Source: an uncultured Corynebacterium sp.
GTDB taxonomy: Bacteria; Actinomycetota; Actinomycetes; Mycobacteriales; Mycobacteriaceae
Direction of reading: 5' to 3'
Length of the DNA stretch: 53,447 nucleotides
Assembly (NCBI RefSeq): GCF_946222305.1
Contig: NZ_CAMIHZ010000015.1
Span: forward strand, 1 to 53,447
This document shows positions 44,978-52,565 of the stretch, one piece after another (positions within the stretch are counted from its first letter, which is position 1; each line of letters starts with the position of its first letter). The position numbers and the translations under genes are program-made. The notes beneath the pieces were generated by a model. That model did not search any database. It worked only from the letters and a program-made list of their open reading frames with translations, and was not told the origin of the DNA.

Positions 44978-45028
44978 ATCGACGCCAACCCGAGTGGCTC
45001 GCGCTAATCAGCTAAGGAGCACTATAAC

Positions 45029-46075
45029 TTAGCTCACCAGCAGCGGGGAGTTAACCATGGAGAACAGGTCCTTTGGATCATCTGGATCGGCAATGACCTG
45101 GATTTCCTTCAGTAGGTCGGAGCCCTTAGTGGAGTCGCGCAGGAAGCGCAGTGCGGAGAAGTCCGAGATTGCGAAGCCCACGGAGTCAAAGATGGTGATC
45201 TGCTCTGCGGACTGGCGACCTGGCTCGTCACCGTTGAAGACCTTCCACAGTTCCACAACTGGGAAGTCCTCTGGCTTCTGCTGGATCTCGCCTTCGACGC
45301 GGGTCTGAGGTGGGAACTCAACGAAGACTGGACCGCGGTCAAGGATAGAGTCTTCCAGCTCAGTCTTGCCTGGGCAGTCGCCACCAATGGCATTGATGTG
45401 TACGCCCTCCTTGACCATGTCGTTGGTCAGGATGGTGTTGTTCGCCTTGTCTGCAGTGCATGTGGTGATGATGTCGGCACCTTCGACACACTCTTCGCCG
45501 GTTTCGCAGACGGTAACGTTAAAGCCCAGTGGTTCTAGGTTGCGACGGAACTTCTCGGATGCCTCTGGGTCGGTATCGAAAACGCGGACCTCTTCGATGC
45601 CCAGTACGCCACGCATGCCAAGGGCCTGGAATTCGGACTGGGAGCCAGCCCCCAGGAAGGCGGCAACCTTGGAATCGGGGCGGGCGAGGTGACGGGCAAC
45701 CATAACGGACACTGCAGCAGTGCGCAGCGCGGTGAGGAGCGTCATTTCCGCGAAGAAGGTTGGGTAACCATTGTCCACGTCAGCGAGCATGCCGTAGGCA
45801 GTAACGGTCTGGAATCCACGGGCGGGGTTGGATGGGTGGCCGTTAACGTACTTGAATGCGTACTCTTCGCCATCGGAGGTTGGCATGAGCTCGATGACAC
45901 CGATTGGAGTGTGGCTAGCTACGCGGGCCACCTTGTCGAAACGTTCCCAGCGCTTGAAATCGGTCTCGATAGCGTCGGCCATACCGGTGATGATGTTCTC
46001 TACACCGTTGTCACGAACCCAGCGTGCCATTGCATCGACATCGATAAGCTTCGGCTGCTGAACCTTCTTCATCAT
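45029..46075 (-). CDS. ocd: Ornithine cyclodeaminase / mu-crystallin family enzyme
   Basis: A 348-residue NAD(P)-dependent family member. The Rossmann part has 'AAFLGAGSQSEFQALGM', the substrate part 'KYVNGHPSNPARGFQTVTAYGML', with 'NAIGGDCPGKTEL' near the active site. Ocd family enzymes deaminate ornithine to proline or handle related amino acids. GAGGAGAAA nine bases upstream supports the ATG at 46075. It lies 59 bases downstream of a permease on the same strand, forming a permease-ocd operon. Confidence 0.88.
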   Translation of the reverse strand: MMKKVQQPKLIDVDAMARWVRDNGVENIITGMADAIETDFKRWERFDKVARVASHTPIGVIELMPTSDGEEYAFKYVNGHPSNPARGFQTVTAYGMLADVDNGYPTFFAEMTLLTALRTAAVSVMVARHLARPDSKVAAFLGAGSQSEFQALGMRGVLGIEEVRVFDTDPEASEKFRRNLEPLGFNVTVCETGEECVEGADIITTCTADKANNTILTNDMVKEGVHINAIGGDCPGKTELEDSILDRGPVFVEFPPQTRVEGEIQQKPEDFPVVELWKVFNGDEPGRQSAEQITIFDSVGFAISDFSALRFLRDSTKGSDLLKEIQVIADPDDPKDLFSMVNSPLLVS

Positions 46076-46134
46076 ATTTTTGCTTTCTCCTCTGGTGTTG
46101 GAATTAAGCCGTCTCTAACCACGATACGTGCTTC

Positions 46135-47781
46135 CTAGATTCTAGGAGCGCCAGGGTCCTCGGCGTCCCGGGAAATTGGGTGGGAGCCTCCCGAGGTTGT
46201 ATCTCCTGCGGTGTCCGTTTCGGCGGTGGCGCGGTTACCTGAATCGTCACCGTTTACTGTCGTCCCGCCCGCGGTCCCCGCCGTTGTTTGAGCACTACCC
46301 GTGGTGCCATTCTTCTTGGCTTCGCTTTCTGCATCGACTTCTGCCTGGGTGACTGGATGATGGTTCTTCAAAGCCTTCCATCCGATGTAGAGAGCTGGCC
46401 AGAAGAGTACGGAGGTGGCGAGGGTGTAGGTGCCGACTGGATAGTCGAAGGCCATAAGGACAACCACACCGGCTAGGAACAGCAAGGTCAGGTAATCCAA
46501 GAATGGTGTGAGCGGAGCACGATAGTGCGGACGCTTGACCTCACCTGACTTGGAGTACTTCACGAACCGGATGTGGGACAGCACGATGGCGGTCCAGCTA
46601 GCCATGGTGCCAAGGGCAGCAAGGTTCAGCATGACCTCGAAGGCCGCCTCCGGAACGATGAAGTTTAGGAAGACACCGGCAAAAGCCACGACGGAAGTCA
46701 GCAGAATACCGCCGTAGGGCACACCCCCCTTGCTGAGCTTGGTGCCGATCTTTGGACCGGAGCCCGCCATGGAGAGGGAGCGCAGGATACGACCGGTGGA
46801 GTACAGACCAGCGTTCAATGAGGAGAAGGCTGCCGTAATGACGATCAGCTGCATGATCGGGCCGGCGGCGTCCACTCCAATGGAGGAGAAGAAGGTGACG
46901 AATGGGGACTCCTTGTCGGAGTACTTGTTATATGGCAGCAGCAGGCAGAGTAGCACTACGGAACCGACGTAGAACAGGCTGATGCGGACCATCGTTAGGC
47001 GGATGGCCTTGGGGATGACCTTTTCGACATCCTCTGCCTCACCGGAGGCGGTGCCGACCAGCTCAATACCCGCGTAGGCGAAAACGACACCTTGGACCAA
47101 CACGATCGCGGGCAGAAGACCGTTCGGCAGCATTCCTCCAGCGCTGTTAATCAGGGAGAATCCGGTCGGCTCGCCACTCGGTGAGCCGAAGATCACGAAG
47201 TAGGTACCCACACAGAGGAAGATCAGCAGAGAGCCGACCTTGACCATGGAGAACCAGAATTCCATCTCACCGAACAGCTTGACGGACACGAGGTTGGCTC
47301 CCACGACAAGCACCACCACGACGAGGGCGTACACCCATTGCGGGATGTCTCCGATAACCGGCCAATACTGTTTGAACCATTGGATATAGATCGCGATAGC
47401 AGTCGCGTCGGCGACGGCAGTCATGGCCCAGTTGAACCAGTACAACCAACCCGCGGTGTACGCTGCCTTCTCACCCCAGAATTCGCGAGTGTAGGAAACG
47501 AACGAACCCGAGGATGGTCGGTAGATGATCATCTCTCCGAGCGAACGAAGGATGAGGTATCCGAACAATCCACAGATCAGGTACAAAATGGCAACGGTTG
47601 GGCCGGCGGTAGCCAAGCGGCCACCAGTACCCAGGAAAAGGCCGGTACCGATGGCCGACCCCATAGCGATCATCTGGATCTGTCGTTGACCAAGGCCCTT
47701 GGTCAGGCCATCGTCTTCGGCGACGCAGATATCGTCCATCGTCCCGGGGTTTCCGGGTGAAGTCGTATTCTTAGTGCTCAT
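46135..47781 (-). CDS. APC-family amino-acid permease
   Basis: A 548-residue proton-coupled permease of the AroP/AnsP/CycA type (AAT family), with about 12 membrane helices. The family start 'GLGQRQIQMIAMGSAIGTGLFLGTGGRLATAGP' and the 'ILRSLGEM' segment are clear. After the last helix there is a Gly/Thr-rich polar tail of about 70 residues ('NGTTGSAQTTAGTAGG'), unusual for the family. Substrate cannot be read from sequence; the adjacent ocd suggests ornithine, proline or a related amino acid. The ATG at 47781 has no strong ribosome binding site. Confidence 0.88.
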   Translation of the reverse strand: MSTKNTTSPGNPGTMDDICVAEDDGLTKGLGQRQIQMIAMGSAIGTGLFLGTGGRLATAGPTVAILYLICGLFGYLILRSLGEMIIYRPSSGSFVSYTREFWGEKAAYTAGWLYWFNWAMTAVADATAIAIYIQWFKQYWPVIGDIPQWVYALVVVVLVVGANLVSVKLFGEMEFWFSMVKVGSLLIFLCVGTYFVIFGSPSGEPTGFSLINSAGGMLPNGLLPAIVLVQGVVFAYAGIELVGTASGEAEDVEKVIPKAIRLTMVRISLFYVGSVVLLCLLLPYNKYSDKESPFVTFFSSIGVDAAGPIMQLIVITAAFSSLNAGLYSTGRILRSLSMAGSGPKIGTKLSKGGVPYGGILLTSVVAFAGVFLNFIVPEAAFEVMLNLAALGTMASWTAIVLSHIRFVKYSKSGEVKRPHYRAPLTPFLDYLTLLFLAGVVVLMAFDYPVGTYTLATSVLFWPALYIGWKALKNHHPVTQAEVDAESEAKKNGTTGSAQTTAGTAGGTTVNGDDSGNRATAETDTAGDTTSGGSHPISRDAEDPGAPRI

Positions 47782-47826
47782 CGAAAAGGGTCATTTTCGC
47801 TAATCAGGAGACTCCCGGAGGAGCCT

Positions 47827-47840
47827 CGTGGCGCGCCACG
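47827..47840. promoter_or_regulatory. 14-bp perfect palindrome upstream of the amino-acid permease
   Basis: CGTGGCGCGCCACG lies 46 bases upstream of the permease ATG and is fully self-complementary. Its position fits an operator for the permease-ocd unit; the regulator is unknown. Confidence 0.4.
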
Positions 47841-48113
47841 GATTGTGACTCACAGATACGCTACCCGAGTGTCACCGGTCACGGGACGTAGATTGAAAAC
47901 CCAGTCTGACCTCTTCTCTCGAAACCCGATATGGCCTGCGTAATACGTCTATCCAGTCACTACCCACTCTCCCCTACATCCCCCTATTGTTAGGTGCCCT
48001 GTACATTCCCAACTTTTCAAGGTGGAGCACTTCGGTCACCACATCACTACTTCACCCAATTCTTCGCTTAGGAATACGTCTTCGTAACTTGTAATATATC
48101 TCTGACCACAAAT

Positions 48114-48128
48114 TGATAACGGTTGTCA
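48114..48128. promoter_or_regulatory. Candidate Zur/Fur-family operator
   Basis: TGATAAC-G-GTTGTCA is a 7-1-7 palindrome with only one mismatched pair, the layout of Fur-family boxes. It lies 40 bases upstream of the metal-binding lipoprotein and just after a candidate -10 (TAATAT, 48092-48097), where binding would block transcription. In C. glutamicum I recall that the matching transporter genes are Zur-controlled. Confidence 0.5.
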
Positions 48129-48167
48129 CGTTCGAAATGAAAATCAGATGAAAACGAAAGCGTTCAC

Positions 48168-49184
48168 ATGAAGAAAACTTTTGCTGGAATCGCCGCTGCT
48201 TTGACCCTGGGTTTGGGCATGACCGCCTGTGCTGACAGTGGCTCCTCCGACAAGGCCGCCGACGGCAAGGACATCAAGGTCGTGGCTTCCACTTCCGTAT
48301 GGGGAGATATCGCCGAAGAAGTTGCCAAGGGCCACGACAACGTCAAGGTCGTCACGATCCTCGACAACAACCAGGACGATCCTCACGAATACGAAGCCAC
48401 CGCTCGAGACCTAGCTGAGCTGAAGGGTGCGGACATCGTTGTAGGCAACGGAGCAGGTTACGACAACTGGCTGACTGACCACGTCGAACAGGGCACCCCA
48501 CTGATGACAGCAAAGCCTCTGGGCGAAGCTCACCATCACGACCACGGCGATCACACCGGTGAGGGGCACAACCACGATGCCCACGATCACGGCACCCCAG
48601 CGCAAAACGACCACGCGCACGGCGATCACATGGAGGAAGGCCACGCGCACGATGAAGCTGCCCAGGGCCACGAAGGTCACAACCATGCCGAGAACCCCCA
48701 CATCTGGTTCGACATGGACACGGTCAATTCTTTCGCGGACAACCTAGCAAAGGAATTGAACGCCAAGGACGATTCTATTTCCAAGGACCCAGCCGACTTC
48801 AAGAAAAAAACCACAGAGTTCGCTGACCGCATCAAGGCTCTGAAGGGCAAAAACGTCATCCTCACAGAATCCATCGCCTCTGATGTCGTGAAGGATTCCG
48901 GCCTTAAGGACGTCACCCCTGAAGCATTCGCTAAGACCGTGTTTGCGGAATCCGAACCTTCCGCTGCTGATCTAGCTGCAGCACGCGAGGTCATTACCTC
49001 CAAGAAGGCCGATATCCTCGTCACCAACGAGCAGTCCCAAACGCCAGCTGCCGAACAGCTCACATCCGCTGCCAAGGACACCGGCATCACGATCATCAAC
49101 GTCAACGAAACCCCGGAAAACGATCAGGACTATCTGCAGTACGCCGATAAACTGATCTCCGATCTCGAAGCCGCCACCAAGTAA
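48168..49184 (+). CDS. Zinc/manganese ABC transporter substrate-binding lipoprotein with His-rich loop
   Basis: A 338-residue cluster A-I (ZnuA/TroA) binding protein. The signal peptide ends at lipobox 'GMTAC' (residues ~18-22). A His/Asp-rich loop of about 55 residues (encoded near 48528-48690) follows the first lobe, as in ZnuA-type zinc carriers. Expected metal-ligand segments 'DPHEYEATARDL', 'NPHIWFDMDTV' and 'VLTESIASDV'-like stretches are present. It delivers metal to the permease encoded downstream. Confidence 0.92.
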   Translation: MKKTFAGIAAALTLGLGMTACADSGSSDKAADGKDIKVVASTSVWGDIAEEVAKGHDNVKVVTILDNNQDDPHEYEATARDLAELKGADIVVGNGAGYDNWLTDHVEQGTPLMTAKPLGEAHHHDHGDHTGEGHNHDAHDHGTPAQNDHAHGDHMEEGHAHDEAAQGHEGHNHAENPHIWFDMDTVNSFADNLAKELNAKDDSISKDPADFKKKTTEFADRIKALKGKNVILTESIASDVVKDSGLKDVTPEAFAKTVFAESEPSAADLAAAREVITSKKADILVTNEQSQTPAAEQLTSAAKDTGITIINVNETPENDQDYLQYADKLISDLEAATK

Positions 49185-49203
49185 GGGCGCATTCTAAACA
49201 ACC

Positions 49204-49905
49204 ATGGTTCTTTCTTTTACCGACGCCGCGGTGGAACCCCTCTGGCGCGACCTCAGCCTTGAGGTCGCGCCAGGCGAATTCCTCGCAGTCTTGGGGACAA
49301 ACGGGGTGGGCAAATCCACTCTCCTCAACGTCGCGCTGGGCACTCGGAAACTTTCCCGCGGATCGTGCCAGGTAGGTGGCCGGATCGGCTACATTCCACA
49401 GCAGCGGATGTTCGATTCCGATATTCCCATTCGTGCAAAGGATTTGGTCGGGCTCGCGGTGGCGCATGGCGTCGTAAAAAAGAGAAGACCGAAGGCCACG
49501 GTGGTCAATCAGGCGTTAGATGAAGTTGGGGCAACCGGCTTGGCCGATCGTAGGATTGGGCAGCTATCGGGCGGTCAGCAGCAAATCGTTCGGCAGGCAC
49601 AAGCGTTTGCGAACGACCCGGAGCTGCTTTTGTGCGATGAGCCGTTGCTGTCTCTCGACATGCGCGCGCAAAAGCGGACAGTGGAACTACTGGACAGGCG
49701 GCGACGTGAGAAGAACACCGCCGTGGTGTTCGTCACGCACGGAATCAATCCGATCTTGGGTGTGACGGATCGCGTGTTATATCTGACTCCGCATGGGCAC
49801 ACCATTGGGACGGTGGAGGAAGTCATGACGAGCGAATCGCTATCTGAGCTGTACAAGACCGATGTGCGTGTACTGAATGTCGACGGAAGGCTGATCGTCA
49901 TATGA
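49204..49905 (+). CDS. Metal ABC transporter ATPase
   Basis: A 233-residue ABC ATPase with Walker A 'GTNGVGKST', Q-loop 'IPQQ', signature 'LSGGQQQ', Walker B 'LLLCDEPLLSLD' and switch His 'VTHG'. The chain uses 'DEPLLSLD' where most have 'DEPTxxLD'. It energises the zinc-type importer. It starts 19 bases after the binding-protein gene and overlaps the permease by four bases (ATGA). Confidence 0.93.
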   Translation: MVLSFTDAAVEPLWRDLSLEVAPGEFLAVLGTNGVGKSTLLNVALGTRKLSRGSCQVGGRIGYIPQQRMFDSDIPIRAKDLVGLAVAHGVVKKRRPKATVVNQALDEVGATGLADRRIGQLSGGQQQIVRQAQAFANDPELLLCDEPLLSLDMRAQKRTVELLDRRRREKNTAVVFVTHGINPILGVTDRVLYLTPHGHTIGTVEEVMTSESLSELYKTDVRVLNVDGRLIVI

Positions 49906-50831
49906 GTGAATTCCACACTGGCGCCTGGTGGGACGATACGCTTGCGCTCCTCCAGATCGACTTCGTGCAACACGCGATTTTGGCGGCATTGCTGCTGGGG
50001 ATTGTTTCTGGCGCGATTGCCCCGCTGATTGTCATGCGCAAGATGAGCTTCGCTGCGCACTCCACCGGCGAGTTGGCATTGATGGGGGCTTCGGCGGCCC
50101 TGCTGTTCGGTATGGGTGTTAGCTGGGGCGCGCTTCTGGGGGCGGTTTTAGCCGCGGTGGTGCTGGCTGCGCTGGGAATGCGTGAACAAGATTCCATCGT
50201 GGCGGTCATTTTAAGCTTCGGCATGGGGCTGTCCGTGCTGTTTATTTATCTGTACCCCGGGCGCAGCTCCTCCGCCTTCAGCTTGCTGACCGGACAAATT
50301 GTGGGTGTGAGCTCCAGTTCGCTGGGACTGCTGGCGATCTTGACAGTCGCAGTGGTGGCGGTTGTGGCTCTGCTGTGGCGCCCACTGCTGTTCGCCACTG
50401 TAGATCCCGCGCTGGCGGCCGCCAGTGGCGTGAAAGTCAAGGCCCTATCTTTGGTTTTCGCCGCCCTCATTGGTATAGTAGCCAGCCAAGGTGTGCAGAT
50501 CGTCGGCGCCTTGCTGCTGATCGCTTTGCTGATCACCCCGGGCGCAGCTGCCGTGAAGGTGACGAATAATCCTGCTGTGGCAGTGGTGCTTTCGGGGTTG
50601 TTTTCTGTGATCTCAGCCGTGGGTGGCTTGATTCTTTCGCTGGCCCCAGGGCTGCCCGTATCTGTCTTCGTCACCACGTTGAGCTTCCTGATTTATCTGC
50701 TGTGCCGCAGCATCGCTTGGGTGCGGGGCCGCTCACTCAACGCGGATGAACACAAGGCACGCGAATACTCCAATGATCATGCCGAACAGCCCCACCACCC
50801 CGCCACGCCATCCCCCGGGCAGTATTTATAA
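49902..50831 (+). CDS. Metal ABC transporter permease (ABC-3 type)
   Basis: A 309-residue ABC-3 permease with about eight membrane helices. 'DFVQHAILAALLLGIVSGAIAPLIVMRKMSFAAHSTGELALMG' and 'IVGALLLIALLITPGAAA' are family hallmarks. The polar, His-containing C-terminal tail ('EHKAREYSNDHAEQPHHPA') may face the cytoplasm. It completes the three-gene operon. Confidence 0.93.
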   Translation: MSEFHTGAWWDDTLALLQIDFVQHAILAALLLGIVSGAIAPLIVMRKMSFAAHSTGELALMGASAALLFGMGVSWGALLGAVLAAVVLAALGMREQDSIVAVILSFGMGLSVLFIYLYPGRSSSAFSLLTGQIVGVSSSSLGLLAILTVAVVAVVALLWRPLLFATVDPALAAASGVKVKALSLVFAALIGIVASQGVQIVGALLLIALLITPGAAAVKVTNNPAVAVVLSGLFSVISAVGGLILSLAPGLPVSVFVTTLSFLIYLLCRSIAWVRGRSLNADEHKAREYSNDHAEQPHHPATPSPGQYL

Positions 50832-50844
50832 ATTCAACATAGAC

Positions 50845-50850
50845 TTATAA
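50845..50850 (+). promoter_or_regulatory. Candidate -10 element for the carboxylesterase gene
   Basis: TTATAA (also readable as TATAAG one base on) lies about ten bases upstream of the GTG start at 50861, so the transcript would begin almost at the start codon. No good -35 is seen. Confidence 0.4.
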
Positions 50851-50860
50851 GCTGACTGAT

Positions 50861-52546
50861 GTGCCTATTTCCTCGAACGCCAGCAATAACTCATCCACCA
50901 GCACACCGGCTACCCCAACCAGCGACAGCTCTAGAGGCCGATCGCACAACCCGTGGATCGTCGAAACCACCGCGGGGCCGGTCAAGGGACACAAAGAAAA
51001 TGGTGTGGCAGCGTTCCGAGGGATCCCCTATGCCGAGCCCCCGATAGGCGACCGTCGCTTCAAACGCGCACAACCGAAAACTCCCTGGCGAGAGGTGTAC
51101 CACGCCGACGAATCCGGCCCCTACTGCGCCCAATACCGGCCCGCCCCGAAGAAAACCGGCGGACGGCGCTTTGGCAGCGAGGACTGCCTGTGGCTCAACG
51201 TCGTCGTCCCCGACACCGCCGCCCCCACCGGCGAAGTCTTCAATGCGGAAGCCAACCGCCCCATTGTCATCTGGATCCACGGCGGTTCGAACGTACACGG
51301 GTCCGCCGCCCAGCCGTTGTTCTCCGGCGAATACTTCGCCAGCTCCATGGACTGCGTGTACGTTGCCGTCAACTACCGCGTGGGCCTTCTCGGTCAGCTT
51401 GCGGTTCGCGAAGGCTCCTTCGGCCCCGCCGACGCCGAAACGAACCTCGGACATTCTGACCTCATTGCCGCCATCCGCTGGGTGCACGCCAATGCCACTG
51501 CCTTCGGCGGAGACGCTAACCGCATCACCATCATGGGTGAATCCTCCGGTGGATCCATGGTTAACGCGCTGCTCGCCACCCCATCTCTACAAGGTCTGCT
51601 TCGCGGCGCTATCTCCCAATCCCCCGCCGGCAACATCGTGCACTCCCCACAACACGCTGCCGAATGGACTGATATCGCCGCACGCTGGTTCCATCGACTT
51701 ACCCGCGAGCTCGACCTACCTGTGAAGGAACGCACGAACGTGCGCATTTCGCCTCCAGAGCTCAGCGACAGCGAACTGCAGCAAGCCACCCACGACATGC
51801 TGCATGCCGATGCACTCGTGCTTGGCCAGCTTTCCGACGAGCTCGTGCGCTACCAAGCCGCCAACCCACACAGCATCTCTGGCCCATTCGCACCGCTCAT
51901 CGATGGGGACCTACTACCCAAGCACCCCCTTGCGCCAGGCGCGACGTTGGATATCCCGCTGCTCACGGGCACCAATATGAACGAGTACGACATGATGCGC
52001 CTAGAACCCAACCCGCGCCGGGTGCAGCGCAAGCGCGCAACGAATTTCGCCCGCGTTCACGGTGATCGCGGTATGGAGATCCTAGAAAAGCACTACTCTT
52101 CGGCCACCTCGCGGCTGATGACTGGTCGTTTCTTTGGCGATTCCATCTTCACCGCACCCACCTGGCAGATGGCACGCAACCACACGGCGGGCAAGGCTTG
52201 GCTCTACCGTCTGGACACAACCACACCGTTTTTGCGCCGCGCCGGTATCGGCAGCATGCACGCCCTCGACCTGCCTATTCTGTTTCGTCGTTACCGCGAG
52301 GACAAGGGGCGTATCGCTCTTCTCATGGGTGGCCGGGCGCACCTGCACGCCACCTCTGTTGCCATGCACAACCGCTGGCGGGCCTTCATTCACGAGGGCG
52401 ACCCCGGTTTCGCGCCCTACTCCTCCGGCTTTTCTACCCTTATTTTTGACGCCAATTTCCCCCGCGCCGAACAACTCCAAACGGATCCACAGAGCGATCT
52501 ACGCCAGGCATGGGAGCAGGTAGATCTGTCGGAGTTGCTGGGTTAG
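50861..52546 (+). CDS. Type-B carboxylesterase
   Basis: A 561-residue alpha/beta-hydrolase of the type-B carboxylesterase family. The nucleophile is Ser228 in 'MGESSGGS', the oxyanion motif is 'IWIHGGS', and His467 in 'SMHALDLP' completes the likely triad. No signal peptide; the first ~30 residues are Ser/Thr/Pro-rich. The frame starts at GTG 50861, ten bases after a TTATAA. An out-of-frame ATG at 50859 opens an unrelated 62-codon frame that is rejected. Ester substrate unknown. Confidence 0.9.
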   Translation: MPISSNASNNSSTSTPATPTSDSSRGRSHNPWIVETTAGPVKGHKENGVAAFRGIPYAEPPIGDRRFKRAQPKTPWREVYHADESGPYCAQYRPAPKKTGGRRFGSEDCLWLNVVVPDTAAPTGEVFNAEANRPIVIWIHGGSNVHGSAAQPLFSGEYFASSMDCVYVAVNYRVGLLGQLAVREGSFGPADAETNLGHSDLIAAIRWVHANATAFGGDANRITIMGESSGGSMVNALLATPSLQGLLRGAISQSPAGNIVHSPQHAAEWTDIAARWFHRLTRELDLPVKERTNVRISPPELSDSELQQATHDMLHADALVLGQLSDELVRYQAANPHSISGPFAPLIDGDLLPKHPLAPGATLDIPLLTGTNMNEYDMMRLEPNPRRVQRKRATNFARVHGDRGMEILEKHYSSATSRLMTGRFFGDSIFTAPTWQMARNHTAGKAWLYRLDTTTPFLRRAGIGSMHALDLPILFRRYREDKGRIALLMGGRAHLHATSVAMHNRWRAFIHEGDPGFAPYSSGFSTLIFDANFPRAEQLQTDPQSDLRQAWEQVDLSELLG

Positions 52547-52565
52547 CTGGCGCGCCGCTGCCGGG

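Larger units (their letters stand above)
47782..48167. other. Divergent intergenic region, permease-ocd and zinc-type transporter
   Basis: A 386-base gap holding the promoters of two divergent operons. It contains a 14-bp palindrome near the permease start (47827-47840) and a Fur/Zur-like palindrome near the transporter start (48114-48128). A candidate -10 TAATAT lies at 48092-48097. The middle is AT-rich with runs of C/T, and no gene is supported there. Confidence 0.5.

Noticed and set aside
44799..45032. A 77-codon plus-strand frame in the ipsA-ocd spacer.
   Set aside because: It runs through both hairpins and into the ocd stop region, has no ribosome binding site and no protein-like pattern; the structured-RNA reading is better.
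50859..51047. Out-of-frame ATG frame of 62 codons at the carboxylesterase start.
   Set aside because: It is Pro/Arg-rich and overlaps the well-supported esterase frame, whose GTG start is two bases on.
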